Shown: positions 17,739-25,217 of the stretch, piece by piece
How positions within the stretch are numbered: the first letter of the stretch is position 1
Layout of the letters: every line of letters starts with the position of its first letter
Assembly: GCA_963819735.1 (NCBI GenBank)
Contig: CAWFXC010000005.1
Span: 248,001-312,000, forward strand
Reading direction: 5' to 3'
Length of the DNA stretch: 64,000 bases
From: CAWFXC01 sp963819735
GTDB lineage: Bacteria > Actinomycetota > Acidimicrobiia > IMCC26256 > DASPTH01
Notes under the pieces: generated by a model
Databases searched by the model: none
What the model saw: only the letters and a program-made list of their open reading frames with translations
What the model was told of the DNA's origin: nothing
Position numbers and translations under genes: made by a program

Positions 17739-19085
17739 ATGTCGAGGCACGGCGGCAAGATCGCGGTGATCGGCTTGGTGACGCTCGCGTTGGCGGGATT
17801 GAGCGTGTTGCCGGCCGGTGCCCAGTCGAGCACTGAGAAGCCGAAAGCCACGGAGATCGGCGTGACGCCGACCGAGATCCACATCGCGGTCATCGCCGAC
17901 GTCGACAACCCGTTCGCCCCTGGTCTGTTCAAGGGTGCGGAACTCGGTGTGCAGGGCGGCGCGAAGTACATCAACAGCAAGGAAGGCGGCGGTGGCATCG
18001 CCGGCCGCAAGCTCGTGGTCGACTTCACCGACTCCCACCTGAACGCCAACGACTCTCGCAACGCGACGATCACCGCGTGCCAGAACGACCTCGCGATGGT
18101 CGGTGGTGCGGCGCTGTTCCTCTCCAGCGTGTCCGACATCACCACCTGCAAGGACCAGGCCGGTCAGCCCGTTGGTCTCCCCGACATCGGTTCGGTCGTC
18201 ACCGGCGTCCCCGAGACCTGCGCACCTACGTCGTTCCCGGCGATCGGCGCCGCGATCGACTGCGCGACGATTACTCAGAACCCGCAGACGTTCTACGGGA
18301 ACGCGGGGCCCGACAAGTGGCTGCTCTCGAAGAACAAGGGCGGCCTGCACGGCCCGATGGTCATCGGGAGTGACACCAAGGATGCGGCGCGCGGCGGCAC
18401 GATCCTGGCGCTCACGGCTCAGGATGCGGGCATCAAGGCCGATCAGGGCACCACGATTCCCCGGTCGGGCCGCGATCCCCAGAGTGCCTACACGCCGATC
18501 GTGCAACAGATGAAGACCGACAATTCCAACTACTCGTTGATGACGTCGGACGCGAACAGCGCGCTCCTGTTGCGCAACGAGGCCACCCTGCAGGGCCTCG
18601 ACTCCTCGAAGATCGCCTGGGAGTGCGTGTCGTGCTACGGCAACAGTGTCGTTACGAGCAACGCGGCGGCGTTCGAGGGTGAGTACCAGTTCCTCGGCTT
18701 CCTGCCGTTCGACGAGACCCAGTACAACAAGACCCTCGCCGGGTTCATCAAGTACGTCGGGAAGAGCAACGCCGACCAGTTCTCGGCCTACTCCTTCGAA
18801 GCCACAATCGCCTTCGCCGACGCGATCAAGGCCGCGGTAGCGAAGAACGGCATCAACGGCATCACCCGCACGTCGACGATCGAAGGCATCAAGACGCTCA
18901 CCGACTTCAACGCCGGCGGGATGGCGGGTACCCACTCGTTCAAGACCGCCCGCACGACCAACTGTTTCGTCGAAGAACAGTTCAAGAGCGGGAAGTGGGT
19001 GCGGGTGTACCCGACCAAGAAGGGCACCTTCGACTGCAAGGCATCGAACGGCGTCGCAATCAAGCAGAATCTGCTCGGTAACTGA
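17739..19085 (+). CDS. type 1 periplasmic binding protein (branched-chain amino acid ABC type)
   Basis: 448-residue exported solute-binding protein. Signal peptide: basic SRHGGK, hydrophobic AVIGLVTLALAGLSVLPAGA, cleavage before QSS. The mature part starts GVTPTEIHIAVIADVDNPFAPG, characteristic of the Peripla_BP_6/LivJ-like family, followed by GAKYINSKEGGGGIAGRKL and SNAAAFEGEYQFLGFLPF. No lipobox Cys is seen. ATG 17739 has AGGAGG ten bases upstream. No permease or ATPase of the branched-chain type is in the window, so it is an orphan. Its ligand could be an amino acid, urea, amide or aromatic acid. A strong hairpin follows the stop. Confidence 0.88.
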   Translation: MSRHGGKIAVIGLVTLALAGLSVLPAGAQSSTEKPKATEIGVTPTEIHIAVIADVDNPFAPGLFKGAELGVQGGAKYINSKEGGGGIAGRKLVVDFTDSHLNANDSRNATITACQNDLAMVGGAALFLSSVSDITTCKDQAGQPVGLPDIGSVVTGVPETCAPTSFPAIGAAIDCATITQNPQTFYGNAGPDKWLLSKNKGGLHGPMVIGSDTKDAARGGTILALTAQDAGIKADQGTTIPRSGRDPQSAYTPIVQQMKTDNSNYSLMTSDANSALLLRNEATLQGLDSSKIAWECVSCYGNSVVTSNAAAFEGEYQFLGFLPFDETQYNKTLAGFIKYVGKSNADQFSAYSFEATIAFADAIKAAVAKNGINGITRTSTIEGIKTLTDFNAGGMAGTHSFKTARTTNCFVEEQFKSGKWVRVYPTKKGTFDCKASNGVAIKQNLLGN

Positions 19086-19091
19086 GTCTGC

Positions 19092-19118
19092 GGCCCGGAG
19101 GTCGACGACCTCCGGGCC
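19092..19118 (+). terminator. 12-bp stem terminator hairpin
   Basis: Perfect 12-bp stem (GGCCCGGAGGTC with its complement) and 3-base loop, seven bases after the binding-protein stop. No T-run, as is common in high-GC actinobacteria. Confidence 0.7.
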
Positions 19119-19124
19119 CGCACG

Positions 19125-19170
19125 GTCAGGGCTGCCTTGACGGCGGTGCGATCGTCAAGGTAGCCTTGAC
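19125..19170 (+). promoter_or_regulatory. two tandem 17-bp palindromic operators upstream of HTH gene
   Basis: GTCAAGGTAGCCTTGAC (19154-19170) is a perfect inverted repeat with a 3-base centre. GTCAGGGCTGCCTTGAC (19125-19141) is a near copy, 29 bases away. The proximal box contains the -10-like TAGCCT (19161-19166) six bases before the ATG of the HTH gene, so binding would block its own promoter. Related 16-bp boxes precede a homologous HTH gene at 31.56 kb. Confidence 0.7.
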
Positions 19171-19172
19171 GA

Positions 19173-19544
19173 ATGTCGGATGCACAGGAAGCCCGCCCCG
19201 TTCCGCCTCTGATGACGGCGACGTGGCAGACGGCGCTCACCGATCCCGATCCGCTGGTCGCGCTCGGCGCGACCCGGGCACTCGCCGGGCTGCTGTCGAC
19301 GTGGGAAGCACGGCTCGTCGGCGAAGCAACGGCAGCCGGTGCCACATGGGAGACCGTCGGCGCGACCGTCGGAGTCAGTCGGCAAGCGGCCTGGGAGCGG
19401 TTCCACGACGACGCACAGGAGTTCCGTCGGCGGGTGAAGGCGGAGTTCCAGGACCTTCGAAGTCGTCACCGCGAGGAGATGGGCGAGCTGCGCGGCAAGG
19501 TGAAGACCGAGGCTCGATCACGGCGACGCGTGCACAAGACCTGA
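19173..19544 (+). CDS. small HTH DNA-binding protein, Q-x-AWERF family, probably autoregulatory
   Basis: 123 residues. An N-terminal helical part (DPLVALGATRALAGLLSTWE) precedes a helix-turn-helix reading AGATWETVGATVGVSRQAAW followed by ERF. The C-terminus is a long charged, probably coiled-coil or DNA-contacting helix (RRRVKAEFQDLRSRHREEMG) ending very basic. A shorter homologue lies at 31.57 kb (TWTQIGQTLGMTKQSAWERF). Two palindromic boxes cover the promoter and start region, which argues for autoregulation. ATG 19173 is six bases after TAGCCT, so the mRNA is probably leaderless. Specific targets are unknown. Confidence 0.75.
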   Translation: MSDAQEARPVPPLMTATWQTALTDPDPLVALGATRALAGLLSTWEARLVGEATAAGATWETVGATVGVSRQAAWERFHDDAQEFRRRVKAEFQDLRSRHREEMGELRGKVKTEARSRRRVHKT

Positions 19545-19577
19545 TCGATCGCCGAGTCGGGTCGACCCGCGTCGGTG

Positions 19578-20291
19578 CTACTGGGACCCGCCTGATGTCT
19601 GCTCGAGTTGCGAGAGGTTGATCGCGTTGGTGGGCGCGCTCGGTACCTTCGCCGATCCGTACTCGGTGAACAGAACCTGGTTGTTCTTCTTCGCCCCGGT
19701 GCCGACGATGCCCAGGATGTAGGGAGTGCCGCTGGCGGCGACGTAGAGCGTTCCGTTCTTGGTGCCGTCTTTCAGGGGCACCGCCTTCTTGCCGTGGAAG
19801 TTCGTGACCGCTCCCTTGGCGACCGTCCCGGTGGCGGTGAGCGATTGCGTCAACGTCGACGCGTCGAGCAGCGCCGCGAACGAAGCGAAGTCCGGATCTG
19901 CGGTCGTGGTCTGCAGCCACTTGCCGGCCAGCAACTGACCTGCGGCTGCGGTCCCGGCCAGCTTGGTCCAGGACGCCTTGTCGGCCTTCAGGTAGACGTT
20001 GGGCGGGACGACCACGATCTGGATCGTCGCGCCGCGGGTGGTGACGGTGCCGCCCCCACGGCCCTGGCTGCTCACGAGGTTCATCGAGGTGCGCTTGCCG
20101 CCCTCGACAACCGATCCGGAGATCCTCACCGTCTCACTCGCCGCCGTCGCCGCCTTGGCGTCGGCGAGAATCGTCGTCGGGTCCTTGCTCGCCTCACTGC
20201 TGCGCGCGGACGTGACCGTCGCGCCGGCGGGCCCGACCCACAGCGCGACGCCGACCACCGCGGCCGATCCACTCATCAGAGTTCGACGCAT
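19578..20291 (-). CDS. secreted LppX/LprG-like protein
   Basis: 237 residues. Signal peptide MSGSAAVVGVALWVGPAGA, then a mature domain with TILADAKAATAASETVRISG, EGGKRTSMNLV, VYLKADKASWTKLAG, TVAKGAVTNFHGKKAVPL and GTLYVAASGTPYILGI. This alternation of strands is like the LolA/LppX_LprAFG lipid-binding fold. There is no lipobox Cys, unlike true lipoproteins of the family. The start ATG has aggggcg upstream; a longer frame upstream reads into non-coding DNA. Convergent with the HTH gene (33 bp between stops). It is the last chromosomal gene before the tRNA-derived repeat. Confidence 0.7.
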   Translation of the reverse strand: MRRTLMSGSAAVVGVALWVGPAGATVTSARSSEASKDPTTILADAKAATAASETVRISGSVVEGGKRTSMNLVSSQGRGGGTVTTRGATIQIVVVPPNVYLKADKASWTKLAGTAAAGQLLAGKWLQTTTADPDFASFAALLDASTLTQSLTATGTVAKGAVTNFHGKKAVPLKDGTKNGTLYVAASGTPYILGIVGTGAKKNNQVLFTEYGSAKVPSAPTNAINLSQLEQTSGGSQ

Positions 20292-20482
20292 CGCCCCTAC
20301 CCGCCTCTCGTCACTTGCCCTCGTTGTCTTGGTGACTCCTGGCGCGTCGTCAACGGCGAAGTGCCCTCGCGTCGCCATTGCGTAGTTACGACACGAAACC
20401 GGCCTCGATGAAGCGTCGATATCCGACGAGTTCAGCCCCAAGGGCCGAGACGCGGCCCGGGGGACCTTGCGGGGGAGGAGTA

Positions 20483-20525
20483 GAGCTGAGGGGAATCGAA
20501 CCCCTGACCCCTTCCATACCATGGA
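20483..20525 (-). repeat. attachment-site repeat: 3' half of tRNA-Ala
   Basis: 43 bases from the tRNA-Ala 3' acceptor/T-arm to the anticodon stem, identical to 27416-27458 except one base (gATACC versus gATGCC in the anticodon loop). No 5' half follows, so this is not a tRNA gene but the scar of a site-specific integration into tRNA-Ala. Confidence 0.85.
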
Positions 20526-20831
20526 CATCGAGGACCTCGCGCATCCGTCACGATGCGCTGATGCTTTGCAGGAACAGGTCATACCCGCGTCTGAGTTCGT
20601 CACGAGTCTTTGCGATTCACGCAGACTTTGACTCCCAAACGACACTCGTGAGCGATCTCTGAACCCGAACGGACCGGGTGTTCAGCGGCCGGCAAAACAG
20701 AACGCGCCAGGAACGGCGCGGTGAATCGCTTGAACGGGTGCGACCCAAAGCGATGCGTGCTGCTGGACGTGCAGTCCGGAAGGTCTGAAATCCAGCCGCG
20801 TCGGCTGCAACGAACAAGACGCTGAAGAGCC

Positions 20832-20863
20832 GGCCGGGCTACACCCCGGCCAATTCTTCGCGT
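20832..20863 (+). terminator. terminator-like hairpin with AATTCTTCGCGT tail
   Basis: GGCCGGG-6 bases-CCCGGCC followed by aattcttcgcgt. The tail ttcttcgcgt (or a close form) recurs after hairpins at 21,16x, 21,44x and 22,00x. Confidence 0.5.
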
Positions 20864-20998
20864 CCGTCCGAGCCGGCCTCTCAGCCTCACTTGAGGTGGT
20901 CGTCTACCCACTGAGAGAGTTATCGTCGGAGCGGGCTCCGGATGTTCGCCCTCTCGTCAACCTTTCCGCGGGAGAGCATGATCTTCCGCCTGCCCAGC

Positions 20999-21043
20999 TC
21001 GAAACCCCAGCCCCGCCCCCGCCGGAGAGGGCTGGGGTTTCGA
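20999..21043. terminator. perfect 15-bp stem-loop
   Basis: TCGAAACCCCAGCCC and its exact complement around a 15-base loop. No recognised gene on either side. Confidence 0.5.
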
Positions 21044-21128
21044 CATTCAGGCGTGACGACAATTGCCGGCGCCGACGTTGACCGCCGCGGGTTTGCTGTG
21101 GGCCTTGAGCAGGAAACAGAAAAGTGGA

Positions 21129-21173
21129 GGACCGCCCGACGGCTGCTGAACGTCGGGCGGTCCTTCGCGTTTA
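21129..21173 (+). terminator. perfect 13-bp stem-loop with TTCGCGTTT tail
   Basis: GGACCGCCCGACG and its exact complement around gctgctgaa, followed by ttcgcgttt. Good intrinsic terminator candidate for a plus-strand transcript that has no recognisable gene. Confidence 0.55.
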
Positions 21174-21229
21174 CACCGACAAACTGGTGGGAATCACTGC
21201 GTCACCAATCACAACGAACGGGGGTAGAG

Positions 21230-21385
21230 ATGATCATCCTTGGTGTGATCCTCGCACTTCTCGGTTTGCTGTTGTCCGTCCCGCTTCTGTGGGTACTCGG
21301 ACTTGTTCTCATCGCAGTCGGCGTGGTGTTGTGGATCGCCGGTTCGATGGGCCGCGAGGTCGGCGGCAGACGCCACTACTACTGA
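21230..21385 (+). CDS. DUF6131 small membrane protein
   Basis: 51 residues: two adjacent hydrophobic helices (IILGVILALLGLLLSVP and LWVLGLVLIAVGVVLWIAG) followed by SMGREVGGRRHYY. This is the DUF6131 pattern: a short hairpin membrane protein ending in a GGRRH-aromatic tail, common in actinobacteria. ATG 21230 has gggggtagag upstream. A hairpin follows (21430-21467). Function unknown. Confidence 0.85.
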   Translation: MIILGVILALLGLLLSVPLLWVLGLVLIAVGVVLWIAGSMGREVGGRRHYY

Positions 21386-21429
21386 GCCGCTGTCGTAGCC
21401 GCGAAGTCGAGGACCGGTCGGATCAGGCT

Positions 21430-21467
21430 CCCCAGCCCCCGGCCGGTTCTTCGCGTTCAGGCTGGGG
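21430..21467 (+). terminator. CCCCAGCC/GGCTGGGG stem-loop
   Basis: 8-bp perfect stem, 22-base loop that itself contains CCGGCCGG and ttcttcgcgtt. Lies 45 bases after the DUF6131 stop. Confidence 0.5.
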
Positions 21468-21534
21468 TACCGATCTGCGCGCTCGGTGAGATGCTTGCTT
21501 CTTGAGCGGCAACTTGCGATGGAGGAAACGTCGG

Positions 21535-21708
21535 ATGGGCAACTCAGCAACCGGCGTGCTCTACGCGTTGGCGATGGTCGCCGTCGTGGTAGGGGTGGAC
21601 CTTCTGTTCTTCAGAGGCAAGACGTGGACCTGGGAACGGCTCGCGGCCAACGTCGGCATCGTCCTCGTGTTCGGCGCGTTCTACTTCAGGTTTCTGGGCA
21701 GCTCATGA
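21535..21708 (+). CDS. small two-helix membrane protein
   Basis: 57 residues, hydrophobic helices GVLYALAMVAVVVGVDLLFF and LAANVGIVLVFGAFYF with the connecting RGKTWTWERL. This V(D)xLFFR..W.RL..NIGIVLVF..FY pattern recurs in small bacterial membrane proteins of unknown function. ATG 21535 is eight bases after GGAGGA. Frame upstream of that ATG is open but has no homology. Confidence 0.7.
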   Translation: MGNSATGVLYALAMVAVVVGVDLLFFRGKTWTWERLAANVGIVLVFGAFYFRFLGSS

Positions 21709-22017
21709 GTCGCGGTGTACGACAAACCCCGAGAAAGCTGCATCGTCTCCGGGATTCTCGTGCGGGTGTTTCACATTGTTCTCATTTGCGGAGCGCACGA
21801 TCGGCAGATCCGCCTTGGACGCCCCGCTCTGGTCCAAAGGCGAAGCCGGGGCGCATCGCCACTCACGGCGTCCCGGCGCCAAAATGTCGAAGCGTCGTAG
21901 AGACCCTCCCGCTTCTGGGTCTGCACGTGCGACGCTCCGACAGGGCCCCAGTCGGCTTACCGAAACTTCAGGAACCGATCGAACAGTGCTCCTCAGCCCG
22001 CCGGCGGGTTCTTCGCG
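21709..22017. other. gap without gene
   Basis: 309 bases. Nothing coding seen. Ends in a 12-base self-complementary CCCGCCGGCGGG (21997-22008) followed by ttcttcgcgtca, which abuts the stop of the next minus-strand gene. Confidence 0.5.
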
Positions 22018-22212
22018 TCAGCGCGGGAGCAAGTGCTCGCCGGTTAGGCGGCCTTCCATCCAGTCGAGCGCCTCCCGTTCCGTCAGGAACGACGGCCACC
22101 GGTAGTCCGTCCCGCGATGCCACTTGAAGACCGAGCCTTGGACCTCGTCGTCGACCCGCTCGAGATGGAAACCGAACCTGGATGCTTCGAACTCCACTTC
22201 CTGCGTCGTCAT
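22018..22212 (-). CDS. small protein of unknown function
   Basis: 64 residues, MTTQEVEFEASRFGFHLERV at the start and a WHRGTDYRWPSFLTEREALD C-terminal part. Compact mixed alpha/beta composition and normal codon use. ATG has gggaggt upstream on the minus strand, which fixes the start. A stem-loop (22251-22289) lies in its upstream region. No family recognised. Confidence 0.65.
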   Translation of the reverse strand: MTTQEVEFEASRFGFHLERVDDEVQGSVFKWHRGTDYRWPSFLTEREALDWMEGRLTGEHLLPR

Positions 22213-22250
22213 GAGAGTGACCTCCCCCTTAGAGATCCGCCAAGGTGAAG

Positions 22251-22289
22251 GCGGGAGCCCCCGGGACCTAGGAAGACGGGGACTCCCGC
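22251..22289. terminator. 13-bp stem-loop, one mismatch
   Basis: GCGGGAGCCCCCG with CGGGGACTCCCGC around a 13-base loop, between two divergent small genes. May be an attenuator or operator rather than a terminator. Confidence 0.4.
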
Positions 22290-22459
22290 ACTGCGCCTCG
22301 AAATCGACGCCCGGTGAGGCGGACGCCGCTGACCCTTCGAGACAACCGATCCATACCCGCGTTGCGTCTGCCAAAACGGGGTTCGTAAAATCGCGAACGG
22401 CCAAACAGTGGGGCCGATGTTTCTGGATTGGGAGCCCAGCAACGACAGGGGGTGAGCGT

Positions 22460-22780
22460 ATGAGTGGTGTGGGGCCTCTGGCCTTGACGCTTGTACACGC
22501 CAATGGCACAGCAGTGATCGAAGCCGAGGGCGAGATCGACATGGCCACCGTGCCGGAACTGCGAGAGTTCCTCAACTCGCTCGTCGGGCACGTCGTCTTC
22601 GATTTGGCGGCGGTGACGTTCCTCGACTCGACCGGTATCGGCGTGGTCGTTGCCGCCCGAAACCGGTTGATTGCCGCTGGCGGCGACCTCCTCTTGCGGT
22701 CCCCGCGGGGGATCGTGCGTACCGCACTCGAAACGGTCGGGATGGCCGACTGGATCGAGACGGAGAGCCAGCCGACCTAG
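22460..22780 (+). CDS. STAS-domain anti-sigma factor antagonist
   Basis: 106 residues covering one STAS domain: GTAVIEAEGEIDMATVPELR, then VVFDLAAVTFLDSTGIGVVV with the conserved phosphorylatable Ser in DSTGIG, then GGDLLLRSPRGIVRTALETV. Related proteins (SpoIIAA/RsbV) bind serine-kinase anti-sigma factors when unphosphorylated. ATG 22460 follows ggggtga. No RsbW-type kinase or sigma factor is adjacent, so its partner is elsewhere. Alone in the island it could modify a host stress pathway. Confidence 0.88.
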   Translation: MSGVGPLALTLVHANGTAVIEAEGEIDMATVPELREFLNSLVGHVVFDLAAVTFLDSTGIGVVVAARNRLIAAGGDLLLRSPRGIVRTALETVGMADWIETESQPT

Positions 22781-23379
22781 TCGCCCGACTTACCGGCGCG
22801 CGTGAACGAAACCGTGTCACACGCGCGTGCTGCTGGGGACCCAAGACTCCTGGCGGAATCGAAGCGCCGCGCATCCTTGTTTGAGGGCCGTGGCGCTTCG
22901 ACGCGCTCGCGACGAAACCCCAACCCGTTGAGCTTGGGGGCCAGAAGGGTTGGGGTTCCGCCGGTTGTTGTAAAGCGGAGAAGAGTCCGCTGACCTTGTC
23001 GTATCCGCGACGTGGCGCCGGAAACAACAAGAAGCCGTCGGGCTCGTCCGATTCATCGCCGTTAGCAGCAGGTACCCATCGGGTAGTCATTGGTCGACGG
23101 AGGTCCCTGACCGCCCCGCCCGTATCGCCCGCGGTCGGCTGGGCCTCCGTCACCGCGATCGTCAGGTCACTTCGGGTGCGACCGCCGTTCCTGCTCGGTC
23201 CATACCTGTAACCCCTCACCGAGGATGACTTCGTGCATCTCACCGTGGTCTCATTGTGTGGCGCGCACGCTCACGGCCAGGTCCGGGAGGAGTGCCCTCT
23301 CCCTCGGGCTGAGTCGAAGCGCCGCATCCGCCACCCAGGCCTCCGCGGCGCTTCGGCGTGTGTGGCCGAATCTGCATCG
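22781..23379. other. non-coding stretch with three stem-loops
   Basis: No gene seen. Perfect hairpins: 22859-22901 (TCGAAGCGCC, 10 bp), 22916-22957 (AACCCCAACCC, 11 bp) and 23315-23355 (CGAAGCGCCGC, 11 bp). The first and third share the same CGAAGCGCC stem and are probably copies. Confidence 0.5.
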
Positions 23380-23550
23380 TTACGGCTCGGGCGCGTCCCC
23401 CCACCGGAACCACAGCTCCTGAGCGGCGTCCCACGATTGGAAGTATCCGCAGTTTGGGCACTGGTAGACGCCGCCGTCGCTGCGGGTCGTGAGGCTGTAC
23501 GCGATCGCGCCGCGGCAGGCCGGATTCATGCAATCGGTGGTGGCCGCCAT
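23380..23550 (-). CDS. small zinc-ribbon-like protein
   Basis: 56 residues. Cys pairs C-x4-C (DCMNPAC) and CPNCG, 30 residues apart, with YQCPNCGYFQSWD between, give a classic zinc ribbon. Start is the ATG before AATTDCMNPACRG; the longer upstream frame runs antisense over a glyoxalase remnant and looks non-coding. Function unknown; could be a regulatory or structural metal-binding protein. Confidence 0.6.
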   Translation of the reverse strand: MAATTDCMNPACRGAIAYSLTTRSDGGVYQCPNCGYFQSWDAAQELWFRWGDAPEP

Positions 23551-23654
23551 CGCCACGAAGTCTTTCGGAATCGGGTCACCAGTGCAACGCTTTCCCGGGC
23601 TTCGGGCACCTGCGTGCCAAAATGTGCACAGCAGAATGGTGGGTGGATTGCGCG

Positions 23655-23781
23655 GATCATGGCCGATCCCGAAGGCAACGAGTTCTGCCTCGTTCACAAC
23701 CCGTCGAAAGTCGACCAGTGGTCTCCCGATCCCGACGAGGTAGTTGTCCGCAACGAGGGACGGATCGCCGAATCCCGCTAG
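23655..23781 (+). pseudogene. glyoxalase/VOC-domain C-terminal remnant
   Basis: The frame reads GGWIARIMADPEGNEFCLVH, the typical last strand of vicinal-oxygen-chelate (glyoxalase-like) proteins, including the metal-ligand Glu in GNEFCLV, followed by a short tail and stop. Nothing matching the upstream part of a VOC domain is present; the preceding frame is non-coding. A decayed or truncated gene. Confidence 0.55.
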
Positions 23782-24095
23782 CCGTCGCACCACATTGCCG
23801 GTCGGCGCCGCCAGTGCGGCAGGCAAGCGTCCGGTGGGTTGAAGACCCGCGAGATCTCTCAGCAGGTTGACGACTCGATCAGGACGTTCCTCTGCCGGGC
23901 CGCTGAGCCTTCGAGGAGTTCAAGCGCCTTTTCGGATTCGGGTCACGAATGCAATGCTTCTGTTACGGCTTCGGGCAGCCCGTCCAAGTTGCTCAGAGCC
24001 CGTGTTCCCCCGGCCTGTCCTCGCTGGGCAGGCCGGGGTTCTTTGATGATGGACCCACCCTTGTCATCGCCGGTTCCGCGTGGTGCACTCATGCC
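23782..24095. other. gap with one strong hairpin
   Basis: 314 bases without a gene. Hairpin 24008-24038 (CCCCGGCCTG, perfect 10-bp stem, 11-base loop) followed by ttctttg is a good plus-strand terminator candidate, again without a recognisable gene upstream. Confidence 0.5.
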
Positions 24096-24467
24096 GTGGC
24101 GCCAACGCTCGACGAGATTGCAGAACAGCTTCGCTCGGCATTCGCGACCAAGGATCTCGACGCGTTCGGACAACTCTTGGCCGAGGACGCACGGTGGGGC
24201 GATGACAACCACCCGAATCGATGCCGCGGCCGCTCCGACGTGATCGCAACCTTCGACCGACTCCTCGGCGAAGGCGTCGACGGCGACGTCATCGAGACCA
24301 TCATCGGGCCGAAGGGAATCGCCGTCCGGCTACACGTCCACTGGCCGAATCCCGGCGAGGGCCGTGGCATCAACTTTTACCAGGCATACCTCGTTTCGGC
24401 CGGTCTCGTCACCGAGATCCAACGTCACGACGATCGAAAGTCGGCCGTCGCCGCAGTCGCCGGCTGA
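24096..24467 (+). CDS. SnoaL-like / NTF2-fold protein
   Basis: 123 residues. EIAEQLRSAFATKDLDAFGQ followed by LLAEDARWGDD and CRGRSDVIATFDRLL is the usual SnoaL-like opening (small cone-fold proteins acting on or binding small molecules). C-terminal strands carry INFYQAYLVSAGLVTEI. Start set at GTG before APTLDEIAEQ, where homology begins; the longer frame crosses the 24,0xx hairpin. Substrate unknown. Confidence 0.7.
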   Translation: MAPTLDEIAEQLRSAFATKDLDAFGQLLAEDARWGDDNHPNRCRGRSDVIATFDRLLGEGVDGDVIETIIGPKGIAVRLHVHWPNPGEGRGINFYQAYLVSAGLVTEIQRHDDRKSAVAAVAG

Positions 24468-24587
24468 CCGTCAAGCGCCTGGAACGCGACGAACCGCCGC
24501 TACCCGGAGGGCGCGAGGTCCGCAACGAGCCCTCGGTCTGGACTCACGTGAAGATTGCGGCTGACTTGCGACAACCTTCAGTCGGGT

Positions 24588-24790
24588 TCAGTTCGTGGTG
24601 ACCGGGAACAAGCCCCGCAGCTCCGATTCGCTGTAGTCCGACGCGTCAGGCGGCGGCGGTGCGTTCCCCGTCGCGCTCTCGACCGCTTCGAGGACCAAGC
24701 ACTTCGCTACGAGGTGCACGTCCGGGAACTCTTCAGCCAACCCGTGAGATACAGCAGCGTTGCTTTGTGTTCCTCGCTCCCGTACAGCAC
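24588..24790 (-). pseudogene. frameshifted copy of the small protein gene at 54.2 kb
   Basis: Reads LYGSEEHKATLLYL at the start, then after a frame change FPDVHLVAKCLVLEAVES, ending DYSESELRGLFPV and TGA. The intact homologue at 54,201 has LYGSTEHRAKLAALL, LVAKCLVFDAIES and DYSDAELRGLFPV. At least one indel near 24,705 disrupts this copy. Confidence 0.7.
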
Positions 24791-25217
24791 AAACGGGGTC
24801 AGCTCACGCCGGCACGGAACCGAGTTCAGCGCACACGACCGGCGGCCGAAAATCCCAACGAGGTTCGACCGGGGCCGTGCACGTTAAGCCGGTCGGTGCC
24901 TCACGTTCGGAGCCCCAGCCATGCCCTCGTCGGGACGGCTGGGGCTCCGACACTCTGCTTACCGTCGCGTGTTCCGGTGATACTGCGCACCGCTCGGCGC
25001 TGTTACCAGCCCCAAACAAGCCAGATACGGCTGAAGTCCTCTCGCGGAGCCTGGCCAGAACCGCTGCTGAACGAGCAGAGCTGCTGCCGCAGGAACGGCG
25101 ACGAGGTCGGCCTCACAGGGGACATCTATTCACGAATCGTTACAGGCGGAGGGCGGGTGGCCGATACCAGCTAGGAAGCACGGGCACCTGCCGAGCCCGC
25201 GTTCTCAGGATTGGGTG
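24791..25217. other. gap with a 13-bp stem-loop
   Basis: No gene. Perfect hairpin 24908-24949 (CGGAGCCCCAGCC, 16-base loop). Otherwise nothing seen. Confidence 0.5.

Larger units (their letters stand above)
20526..21229. other. non-coding stretch with four stem-loops
   Basis: No convincing gene. Contains hairpins at 20539-20558 (7-bp stem), 20832-20851, 20999-21043 (perfect 15-bp stem) and 21129-21163 (perfect 13-bp stem). Also a possible branched structure at 20878-20920, where CTCTCAG pairs with CTGAGAG around two inner stems. It may carry small RNAs or remnants of terminators. Confidence 0.5.

Noticed and set aside
16918..19085. Siderophore or aromatic uptake operon (isochorismatase-like plus binding protein)
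   Set aside because: The two genes are divergent and no other siderophore, permease or ring-cleavage genes accompany them.
20483..20525. A second tRNA-Ala gene
   Set aside because: Only the 3' half is present; no D-arm or 5' acceptor strand follows.
20617..20911. Overlapping minus-strand frames in the non-coding island start
   Set aside because: Arg/Ser-rich, no start signals, and overlap terminator-like hairpins.
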